Shown: positions 1-6,149 of the stretch, piece after piece | How the letters are laid out: the number at the start of each line of letters is the position of its first letter | How positions within the stretch are numbered: the first letter of the stretch is position 1 | Assembly (NCBI GenBank): GCA_018971065.1 | Contig: JAGWVC010000093.1 | Span: forward strand, 1 to 15,303 | Source of the DNA: Sphingomonadales bacterium | GTDB taxonomy: Bacteria > Pseudomonadota > Alphaproteobacteria > Sphingomonadales > Sphingomonadaceae | Length of the DNA: 15,303 nt | Direction: 5' to 3' | Program-made: the position numbers and the translations under genes | Notes under the pieces: model-generated | What the model saw: only the letters and a program-made list of their open reading frames with translations | Told to the model about the DNA's origin: nothing | Database searches by the model: none

Positions 1-171
1 CACTGCCGCGCGCTGGGCTGGGATGATGAACCGATCGACGGGCTTTATGTCGGCGGCAACGCCCAGGCCCGCACCGACACCGGCGCGATGATGCAAAGCG
101 GCATCTCCAACGCGCGCGGCCTTCTCCACGGCTGGCTCGCCGCCCGCCATGCCGCCGGATTGCACGCATGA
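1..171 (+). CDS. C-terminal end of a probable FAD-dependent oxidoreductase (partial)
   Basis: Only the last 56 residues lie in the window; frame 1 is open from base 1 to a TGA at 169-171. The visible part has GLYVGGN (residues 15-21 of the fragment) and then a Gly/Ser/Ala-rich stretch leading into a helix. This is how many two-dinucleotide-binding-domain flavoproteins end: a GLYxxGN/GD strand contacting the FAD, followed by a helix. The exact subfamily (FAD_binding_2/ketosteroid dehydrogenase-like, amine oxidase-like or other) cannot be decided from this tail. The stop overlaps the next start codon (ATGA), so it is probably co-translated with the SRPBCC gene. A redox function is inferred from the fold signature only. 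Confidence 0.6.
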   Translation, partial: HCRALGWDDEPIDGLYVGGNAQARTDTGAMMQSGISNARGLLHGWLAARHAAGLHA

Positions 172-689
172 TCGAAACCACCCAGGCCGTCACCGTCGCC
201 GCCCCCATCGCTGCCGTCTGGGCGCACGCCCGCGATGTCAGCCGCTGGGCCGAAATCATGCCCGGCTATCGTGAATGCGAAATCCTCGACGATGACCATT
301 CGCACTGGGTGCTGAAAGTCGGCGTCGGCGGCCTCGTCCGCACGGTGAAGGTCAACGTCACCGTCACCCGCTGGGCCGGCCCCGAAGCGGTGGATTTCGA
401 ATACGCGCTGGAGGGCGATCCGGTTTCCGGCGGCGGCACCTATCGCGCCACCGCGACGGATGACGGCGCCACTCACCTCGAACTCCACGTCCGCGTCATC
501 GGCGGCGGCCCGATGGCACCGATGTGGGAAGCGATGGGCCGGCCGCTGCTGCCCAGGTTCGCGCTCGGCTTCGCCAACGAGCTGAAAGCCGCCATCGAAA
601 CCGAACTGAACCCGCCATCCGAATCCGCGGACCCCGGAATGCTGGCAAAACTCGGCCGCATCTTCGGCAAGAAGGACGAAACGCCGTGA
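168..689 (+). CDS. SRPBCC family protein (START-like/CoxG-like fold)
   Basis: 173 residues. The N-terminus reads as the SRPBCC beta-strand plus helix, with the family-typical hydrophobic and Trp spacing: AAPIAAVWAHARDVSRWAEI at residues 12-31. Alternating beta strands follow, then a long C-terminal helix after PMAPMWEAMGRP (about 121-132). The fold has a deep hydrophobic ligand pocket and occurs in polyketide cyclases, aromatase-like proteins and CoxG-like membrane-anchoring factors. The C-terminus (about 146-173) is a short charged tail with KKDE. No catalytic residue can be assigned. The ATG overlaps the upstream stop as ATGA and the TGA overlaps the next gene's GTG, giving a tightly coupled three-gene unit. 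The ligand is unknown; the neighbouring flavoprotein suggests a hydrophobic metabolite (inference). Confidence 0.8.
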   Translation: MIETTQAVTVAAPIAAVWAHARDVSRWAEIMPGYRECEILDDDHSHWVLKVGVGGLVRTVKVNVTVTRWAGPEAVDFEYALEGDPVSGGGTYRATATDDGATHLELHVRVIGGGPMAPMWEAMGRPLLPRFALGFANELKAAIETELNPPSESADPGMLAKLGRIFGKKDETP

Positions 690-1117
690 GCGACATCGAA
701 ACCAACCGCCGCGTCGCGCTCGACTTCTGCCGGGCGATGAGCACTAACGACACCGCGCTGGCCGACCGATGCCTTGCCCCCGATGCCGTCGCCGTCGCGC
801 GCGGCTTCGGTCAATTCGCCGGCACGCGCCGTCGTGACGTCATGGTCGGCACCATCGACGCCTTCGCGCAGATCCTCCCCACCGGTCTGCGCCTCACCCC
901 GCGCACTGTAACAGCCGAGGAAAACCGCGTCGTCGTCGAGTGCGAAGGCGATGGCACGACGTGCGAGGGCAAGGCCTATGCCAACCAGTACGTGTTCCTG
1001 TTCACGATGAAGGATGGCCTCGTCGCCCGCATCGACGAATACTTCTGCCATGTGCTGGCCAACGAGGTGTTGTGGCCGCTGGTCGCCGCCCAGGGCGAAA
1101 AACTGGCGGCTACCTGA
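686..1117 (+). CDS. Nuclear transport factor 2 (SnoaL-like) family protein
   Basis: 143 residues, read from the GTG at 686, which overlaps the upstream stop as GTGA. The frame is open further upstream to 524, but that part overlaps the SRPBCC gene, so the coupled GTG is preferred. The layout is that of the NTF2/SnoaL cone fold: an N-terminal helix with RRVALDFCRAM, a short helix, then strands ending in NQYVFLFTMKDGLVARIDEY and a closing helix with CHVLANEVLWPL. SnoaL-like proteins include ring cyclases, isomerases and proteins with no known activity; no catalytic Asp/His pair is certain here. It probably shares a transcript with the FAD and SRPBCC genes. A second, unrelated NTF2-like gene lies at 5602-6051. 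The substrate is not predictable. Confidence 0.82.
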   Translation: MSDIETNRRVALDFCRAMSTNDTALADRCLAPDAVAVARGFGQFAGTRRRDVMVGTIDAFAQILPTGLRLTPRTVTAEENRVVVECEGDGTTCEGKAYANQYVFLFTMKDGLVARIDEYFCHVLANEVLWPLVAAQGEKLAAT

Positions 1118-1120
1118 ACT

Positions 1121-1768
1121 TCACCACGCCGCCCGCGACGCCATGATCAGCTCCACCAGCCGGTCGGCATAAACCTCGCGCTGCTGCTTCGATGCGGTCG
1201 TGCAGGCCAGTTGCTGCATCGAATGCCAGCCCTGCAGCGCGCCGATGAAGTGCCGCGCCACGCCCTCGGCATCGCGGCACGGCTGGGGATCGTCGCGGGT
1301 GCAGGCGCGGATGAACTCGGTCACCTGCCGCACCCCCAGCATCGTCCGTTCCACCGCGGCCTTGCCCAGTTCGGGAAACCGCGCGGCCTCGGTCGCCAGA
1401 AGGCGTTCCACCGCCGCCATCTCGCCCTCGACAGCGGCATGAAGCGCGCGCCGGGCATATGTCCGCAGGCCGCTGGCCAGTTCCGGCCGGGCCCCGCCCG
1501 GCGCCAGCAGTTCGCCCGAACCCATGCCGTCGATCTGGCGCTGCATGATCGCGCGGAACAGCGCCGCCTTGTCGGCATAGCGCGACCATAGCGTGGTCTT
1601 GGATACCCCGGCATTGCGGACGATCCGCGCCAGCGAGGCGCCGCCATAGCCGTGCGCCAGGAATTCCTTCAGCGCCACGTCCAGCAGCGCGCCCTCGATC
1701 ACGGCGACATCCTCGCGGCGCGGGCGGCCACGCGTGCGACGCTGGGCAGGTGCGGGTGTTTGCAGCAT
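1121..1768 (-). CDS. TetR/AcrR family transcriptional regulator (AefR-like)
   Basis: 215 residues from the ATG at 1768. A basic N-terminal arm (RRTRGRPRRED, residues 10-20) precedes a TetR helix-turn-helix at about 28-66, with ASLARIVRNAGVSKTTLWSR at 44-63. The C-terminal ligand/dimer domain has the spacing of the AefR-like group: RPELASGLRTYARR, then VERLLATEAARFPELG. Such proteins are dimeric repressors released by a small ligand. An in-frame ATG at 1816 would add 16 residues; I prefer 1768 because the protein then starts just before the basic arm, but neither start has a strong ribosome site. It is convergent with the SRPBCC/NTF2 unit (3 bases between stops) and divergent from the glycosyltransferase, so it could control itself and the latter (inference). 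Confidence 0.9.
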   Translation of the reverse strand: MLQTPAPAQRRTRGRPRREDVAVIEGALLDVALKEFLAHGYGGASLARIVRNAGVSKTTLWSRYADKAALFRAIMQRQIDGMGSGELLAPGGARPELASGLRTYARRALHAAVEGEMAAVERLLATEAARFPELGKAAVERTMLGVRQVTEFIRACTRDDPQPCRDAEGVARHFIGALQGWHSMQQLACTTASKQQREVYADRLVELIMASRAAW

Positions 1769-1937
1769 CGGCAGGGCGGCTTTCAAACTCGGCGATCTTG
1801 CCGAAAGGCCATGCATCGCCCCCGCGTCAAACGCAAGCCTGCCGATAACAATCGATTTCAAGCAAAAGGGGCGATTTGACGGAAACGGATCGTTCTCGCG
1901 TTGCTCAACCCGTCCCGCCCGGCCTATCCCGAATGGA

Positions 1938-3164
1938 ATGGCCGCCATCGACATCGTCTTCATTCACCAGAACATGCCCGGCCAGTTCCGTTTCCTGGCC
2001 GCCGCGCTGGCACAGAACCCGCAGCTTCGCGTGTTCTTCGTCACCCGGCGTACCGGCGTCACTATGCCCGGCGTGCAATCCGTGGTCTATCCCGCCCCGG
2101 TGCTGGATGAACGCTCCACCGAACCGTTCGCCCGCCCGATGGAATCCTCGGCCCGTTATGGCCACGCCGTGGCGAAAGCCTGCCTTGAACTGCGGTCGAA
2201 CGGGGTGAACCCCCGGCTCGTCCTCGTCCATCCCGGCTGGGGGGAGGGGCTGCTGCTGCGCGACATCTGGCCTGCCGCCAAAATCCTGACCTATGCGGAA
2301 TATTACTATCAGCCCACCGGTGGCGACATCGGCTTCGATCCGCTGTTCCCGGTCACTCAGAACGGCCTTGCCAACGCGCGGATGATGAACGGCAACCTGC
2401 TGCTCAGCCACGCCGCCGCCGATGTCATGCTGGCGCCCACGCACTGGCAGAAGGGCCGCCATCCCGATTTCCTGCAGCATCGCATCGAGGTCATCTTCGA
2501 TGGTATCGACACCCGCCGCATCACCCCGGACGATACCGCCACGTTCACCCTGCCCACCGGCGTGGTGTTGCGACAGGGGGATGAAGTCATCACCTACATT
2601 GCCCGCAACCTCGAACCGCATCGCGGCTATCACGTCTTCATGAAAACGCTGCCGGCGCTGCTCGCCGCGCGGCCACACGCCACCGTCGTCATCGTCGGCG
2701 GAGTCGATGTCAGCTACTCGCCGCTGCCGAAGGACGGTCACGCCAACTGGCGCGAATCGCTCGCCGCGCAAGTCGATCTCGGCGCCGATGCCGCCCGCGT
2801 CCATCACGTCGGCAAGCTGCCTTATGCGGACTACCTGTCGCTGCTGGGGGTATCCTCCGCGCACATCTACATGACCTTCCCGTTCGTGCTGTCGTGGTCC
2901 TGCCTCGAAGCCATGGCCGCCGGCTGCCTGATGGTCGCCTCCGATACCGCCCCGGTGCGCGAAGTCATCCAGCACGGCGCCAACGGCCTGCTGTTCCCGT
3001 TCCATGATGGCGATGCCCTGGTCCGCACCGTGTCAGAGGCACTCGATGACGCGGAACGCGGCGCCCGCCTTCGGCAGGCCGCGCGCGCCACCGTCGTCGA
3101 ACGTTACGACTTGCGCGACTGCCTGCGCCAGCAACTGCAACTGGTCGAACGCCTGCTTGGCTGA
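1938..3164 (+). CDS. Glycosyltransferase family 4 protein (GT-B fold)
   Basis: 408 residues from the ATG at 1938. The frame is open to 1734, but the upstream part runs into the TetR gene and lacks protein-like character. The N-terminal acceptor domain begins IDIVFIHQNMPGQFRFLAAAL (first 20 residues: 4-23), a signature of the Glyco_trans_4_3 N-terminal domain. It continues through LVHPGWGEG and TYAEYYYQPTGGDIGFDP. The C-terminal GT1-type donor domain starts near VITYIARNLEPHRGYHVFMK and carries YMTFPFVLSWSCLEAMAAG and SDTAPVREVI. The first Glu of the usual E-x7-E is replaced (FPFVLSWSCLE), as I recall being typical of this subgroup. It should be a cytoplasmic or membrane-associated sugar transferase for a surface polysaccharide or glycolipid. 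It is convergent with the peptidase, 4 bases between stops. Confidence 0.9.
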   Translation: MAAIDIVFIHQNMPGQFRFLAAALAQNPQLRVFFVTRRTGVTMPGVQSVVYPAPVLDERSTEPFARPMESSARYGHAVAKACLELRSNGVNPRLVLVHPGWGEGLLLRDIWPAAKILTYAEYYYQPTGGDIGFDPLFPVTQNGLANARMMNGNLLLSHAAADVMLAPTHWQKGRHPDFLQHRIEVIFDGIDTRRITPDDTATFTLPTGVVLRQGDEVITYIARNLEPHRGYHVFMKTLPALLAARPHATVVIVGGVDVSYSPLPKDGHANWRESLAAQVDLGADAARVHHVGKLPYADYLSLLGVSSAHIYMTFPFVLSWSCLEAMAAGCLMVASDTAPVREVIQHGANGLLFPFHDGDALVRTVSEALDDAERGARLRQAARATVVERYDLRDCLRQQLQLVERLLG

Positions 3165-3168
3165 ACCG

Positions 3169-4164
3169 CTACAGCGCCAGAACCCCCCGCCGCGCCGCCA
3201 CAATCAACCCGTTGCGCGTCACCGTGAACCGCCCCTGATAGCTGCCGTGCGGCCAGCCCTGCGGCGGTGTCCGCCGACCCGCCAGCCCCAGCCACTGCGC
3301 CTTGTCATGGTCGATCACGGTTTCGCTGCGCGCCATGATGTCCCCCGCCGGCCCCTCGATGGTGATCGACACATTGTCCCCCGCCGCCAGCCCGATCGCC
3401 CGGCCATAGAACACCAGCGCCGCGCCGTTGGTCGATGCCGCCGGCGCGCGCTGCTCCTCCACGTCGGCCATGCTCACCGGGGCGGGGGCGAACCCGATGT
3501 TGATCACTTCCGCGCCCTTCCACGCCAGCGCCGCCGCCGCTGCCGGCGTCCACAGCGGCTTGCCACCGCCCGACCCGCACTTGCCCGGCACCAGCCCCGG
3601 TGCATAAGGGTCCAGCTTGCGCCCGCCTTGCCGCACCGCCAGGTGGACATGCGGAAACTGCGTGTCGCCCGATAGCCCCACCAGCCCCAGCCGCGCGCCC
3701 GCCATCACCACCGCGCCCTGCCGCACCCCGATCGATCCTTTGGCCATATGGCAATACTGCGTCTGCCAGCCCCCGGAATGGCCGATCAGCACGCCGTTGC
3801 CGCACTCGCGCCCGCGCATGGCGGCACGGTCTGCCGCCGTTGCCACCAGATGGTCGGCTTCGCCGTCACGCACCGCCAGCACCGTCCCGTCCGCCGCCGC
3901 CAGCACCGCCACCCCGCGCCGCATCGCCGCGATGCTGGGCAGGCGGATATCGGTGCCGTCATGCCCATCATACGTGCGGCCGCCGCAACGGAAATCGCGC
4001 GCGCCGGCCGTCGCGTCATGGTCGAACAACTGCTGCACGAAACAGTCCACGCCGGGCCGGCAGTCGATCGGCACCGCCAGCGCCGGCGGGGCATCCTCGC
4101 TTGCCGCCGCCGGCCAGCCCGCCAGCAGCAGCGCCGCCGCCATTGATCCCGTCATCCGCCTCAT
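3169..4164 (-). CDS. Secreted M23 family metallopeptidase (LytM/lysostaphin-type)
   Basis: 331 residues from the ATG at 4164 (a second ATG is at 4155). A signal peptide is visible: basic MRRMTGS, hydrophobic AAALLLAGW, and an AAAS cleavage region near residue 21. The M23 zinc site is complete: H68-x3-D72 in HDGTD, H139 in QYCHM, and H172-x-H174 in FPHVH. The family cleaves peptidoglycan cross-links or acts as an amidase activator in the periplasm. Six cysteines lie in the mature part (35, 41, 60, 121, 138, 196), fitting a disulfide-bonded periplasmic enzyme. After the peptidase core, residues about 245-331 form an extra beta-rich domain of unknown role. It lies 52 bases downstream of the sulfotransferase and may share its transcript. 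No clear ribosome site is seen. Confidence 0.9.
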   Translation of the reverse strand: MRRMTGSMAAALLLAGWPAAASEDAPPALAVPIDCRPGVDCFVQQLFDHDATAGARDFRCGGRTYDGHDGTDIRLPSIAAMRRGVAVLAAADGTVLAVRDGEADHLVATAADRAAMRGRECGNGVLIGHSGGWQTQYCHMAKGSIGVRQGAVVMAGARLGLVGLSGDTQFPHVHLAVRQGGRKLDPYAPGLVPGKCGSGGGKPLWTPAAAAALAWKGAEVINIGFAPAPVSMADVEEQRAPAASTNGAALVFYGRAIGLAAGDNVSITIEGPAGDIMARSETVIDHDKAQWLGLAGRRTPPQGWPHGSYQGRFTVTRNGLIVAARRGVLAL

Positions 4165-4216
4165 TCGGACGGGATAGATCGCCCATTCCGCAAAGGAAAA
4201 TGGAAATCCGCGCGTT

Positions 4217-5095
4217 TCAGGCCGCGTGTCGGTTCCGGTCCGCCGCCCCGGACCCATCCAGCAGCCCGCGCAGCCCGAATGCGTCGATCGCCTCCTCGGC
4301 AAACCGGCGATCGGCGCGCGACGCCGCCGGCTCATTCCCCAGCAGCCGCGCCAGCGTCCGGCGCCCGGCGGTCGGCTGGTCAGTGGCCGAGCGGCGATGC
4401 CATGCCTCGGCAAAGCTGCGCGACGCCGCCAGCCCACCGGCATCGCCCCCCAGGATTTCCGCCACCGCGCGCGCCGCCTCGGCCAGCGACAGCGGATACG
4501 GCAGGATCGTCAGCGCCCCGTCAAACCGGTCCAGGAACCAGCGGTGCATCATCGCCCAATGCACGACATAGCGCTGGAACAACGTCTCCGCCCGCCCGAT
4601 CCACCCCGTCAGCGGTCGCACCGTCGCCGCCATCGCCGTGTCCGTGGCGTACCGCTCCACCGCGCTGAACCACTGCCATTGCGACAGCGCCAGCTTCGAT
4701 TGCGCCACGTCCACCGGATGCCGCACCAGCAGCACCGGCCGCACTTGCGGAAACCGCGGCAGCAGCGCCGGTGCCAGCGGCAGGGCATGAATGTCGCGCA
4801 ACACCAGCGGCGTTCCCGCGCGCGGGTCGCGCTCGCCGCCGAACCGCCAGGTGCGATACCGGCCCGCCAGCACATCGGCGATCAGCGGGGCATAGACGCC
4901 GTCGATATCGGCGCTGCCCGGCAACGGCACCAGCGGCTCGCCGGTCAGGCGCGGGTTGAACAGCGCGTGGATCGGCTCGTGCTCGACATGCAGTGTACGC
5001 GCGTGGTCCAGCAGTTGCGCGAACCAGGTGCTGCCGCTGCGGCCGTCCGACAGCAACCAGATCGCCCGCCCCGGAATCGTCCGCCGCTCCTGCAT
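4217..5095 (-). CDS. Sulfotransferase family protein (PAPS-type)
   Basis: 292 residues from the ATG at 5095, preceded by a GAGG-type ribosome site in GAGGCGGGAC. The frame extends to 5164 without a better start. The 5'-phosphosulfate-binding loop is SDGRSGSTWF (residues 16-25) at the end of the first beta strand. The 3'-phosphate-binding segment is VLLVRHPVDVAQSK (121-134), with the conserved Arg and Ser. Such enzymes move sulfate from PAPS to a hydroxyl on a carbohydrate, lipid or small molecule. The acceptor is unknown; the nearby glycosyltransferase makes a sulfated glycan or glycolipid an attractive guess (inference). No signal peptide or membrane segment is visible, so it is probably cytoplasmic. 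It is the first gene of a likely two-gene unit with the M23 peptidase. Confidence 0.88.
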   Translation of the reverse strand: MQERRTIPGRAIWLLSDGRSGSTWFAQLLDHARTLHVEHEPIHALFNPRLTGEPLVPLPGSADIDGVYAPLIADVLAGRYRTWRFGGERDPRAGTPLVLRDIHALPLAPALLPRFPQVRPVLLVRHPVDVAQSKLALSQWQWFSAVERYATDTAMAATVRPLTGWIGRAETLFQRYVVHWAMMHRWFLDRFDGALTILPYPLSLAEAARAVAEILGGDAGGLAASRSFAEAWHRRSATDQPTAGRRTLARLLGNEPAASRADRRFAEEAIDAFGLRGLLDGSGAADRNRHAA

Positions 5096-5257
5096 GTCCC
5101 GCCTCGCTTGCTCCCTGCGCAAACCCGATTCACATGCCTTGCCGCGACACCGGCACGCCGTCACCGGGCGTTAAGCAAGATTCGCCTCAATCGATGGTTC
5201 ACAACGGGACAATCGAACCGCGTGGGATGAACTTTCCGAAACTTCTTTGCGTCGCCG

Positions 5258-5282
5258 GGAACAAACGAACGCCACCGGTGTT
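5258..5282 (+). promoter_or_regulatory. Possible EcfG-type (general stress sigma factor) promoter
   Basis: GGAAC (5258-5262), a 16-base spacer and TGTT (5279-5282) match the alphaproteobacterial EcfG consensus GGAAC-N16/17-CGTT except for the first base of the -10 element. It points toward the small membrane protein gene, with an expected transcript start near 5290 and about 65 untranslated bases. The site lies within the 262-base gap between the divergent sulfotransferase and small membrane protein genes, where no other gene is seen. It is a consensus match only. Confidence 0.4.
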
Positions 5283-5357
5283 TAAATGCGTGGAAAGGTC
5301 CATTTCCGGCGGTCGTGTTCGGGCGCTTTCGGCGGGTGGGGGTGCGCAAAGACAGAA

Positions 5358-5588
5358 ATGGCAGTTCTCCTCGCAAGCGTCTCGGTCTGGTTCCTGCTGG
5401 TGGTCGGCGTGGCTGTCGTCGCACTGGTGCTGCTGCTTTCGGTCGAATTCGGCCATCAGGCCCGCCGCATCCGGTCGCTGCGCGCCGCGCGCGAAAGCGA
5501 ACGTGCCGATTTCGCCGCCTGGCACGCCCGGCACGCCGGTTGCCTTTGCGAGGAGACCACGTGCCGGACGGAAGAACCGGCAAGCTAG
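5358..5588 (+). CDS. Small single-span membrane protein, unknown function
   Basis: 76 residues from the ATG at 5358. Residues about 2-28 are one long hydrophobic segment (VLLASVSVWFLLVVGVAVVA and on). A basic, amphipathic stretch with RRIRSLRAARESERADFAAW follows, and the end is Cys-rich (CLCEETTC, about 63-70). The positive charges after the helix suggest an N-out, C-in topology with the Cys tail in the cytoplasm. I do not recognise the family. The frame is open upstream to 5286, but the segment before 5358 is not protein-like. Ribosome-site support is weak (GGGGGT about 15 bases upstream). The EcfG-like promoter upstream and the convergent SnoaL-like gene 13 bases downstream bound it. The clean hydrophobic profile is the main reason to believe the gene is real. 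Confidence 0.55.
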   Translation: MAVLLASVSVWFLLVVGVAVVALVLLLSVEFGHQARRIRSLRAARESERADFAAWHARHAGCLCEETTCRTEEPAS

Positions 5589-5601
5589 CTTTGCCCGGTG
5601 A

Positions 5602-6051
5602 TCAGAACACCTTGCGCATTTCAACGCGCAACCGCGTCAGTTGCGATCGCACCAGCCGCCAGCCCTCCGCGCGCCGTTCATAGCGTTCGCGATAGTGCCC
5701 GAAGCCGTGCAGGTGGGTCGATCCATCCTCCAGCGGAAATTCCTTCGTGCGGTACAGCCGGTCCTCCATCGCCCAGATCACCTCGGCGGCATCCGGCCCG
5801 TCGAAGTCGATGATCGGCATGTGCCCGTGGTGTACCGAAACCTGGTCGCCGGTGGATTCGCGCACCCAGGCGATGATCGTTTCGACACCCCGGTAAGGCT
5901 CGGGGCGATGTTCGGGAACGTGCAGTTCGCCATCGTGCGCCCACACCGCGCGCCGCCACAGGTCCCAGTCCTTGTGGTCCAGCCCGTAGAAATAGCGCGC
6001 CTTCACCTGCCTGATCGCCTCACTCGCCACCAGCCGCGCCAGATCGTCCAT
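5602..6051 (-). CDS. Nuclear transport factor 2 (SnoaL-like) family protein
   Basis: 149 residues from the ATG at 6051, which has a good ribosome site (GGGAGAG) about 7 bases upstream; this decides against the longer frame to 6105. The sequence follows the SnoaL_4/NTF2 layout: an N-terminal helix with EAIRQVKARYFYGLDHKDWD (11-30), a strand with the acidic/His-rich patch HDGELHVPEHRPEPYRG, then VSVHHGHMPIIDFDG, and a C-terminal beta sheet with GFGHYRERYERRAEGWRLV. The Tyr, Asp and His positions resemble those of scytalone dehydratase/SnoaL-like proteins, but no substrate can be named. It diverges from the TonB-dependent receptor gene with a 98-base gap, so the two may share a control region (inference). 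Confidence 0.85.
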   Translation of the reverse strand: MDDLARLVASEAIRQVKARYFYGLDHKDWDLWRRAVWAHDGELHVPEHRPEPYRGVETIIAWVRESTGDQVSVHHGHMPIIDFDGPDAAEVIWAMEDRLYRTKEFPLEDGSTHLHGFGHYRERYERRAEGWRLVRSQLTRLRVEMRKVF

Positions 6052-6149
6052 GTGCCGCTCTCCCAAATCGCGCCGGAAGGTGGCACGCAGGCCCGGCCCG
6101 GTCAAACCTGCCGCTGGTGTCGGCGGCGGTGATCGCTACCAAGGCGACG

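Noticed and set aside
1905..3005. 366-codon minus-strand open frame opposite the glycosyltransferase
   Set aside because: Antisense shadow of a gene with clear GT4 motifs; no recognisable domain of its own.
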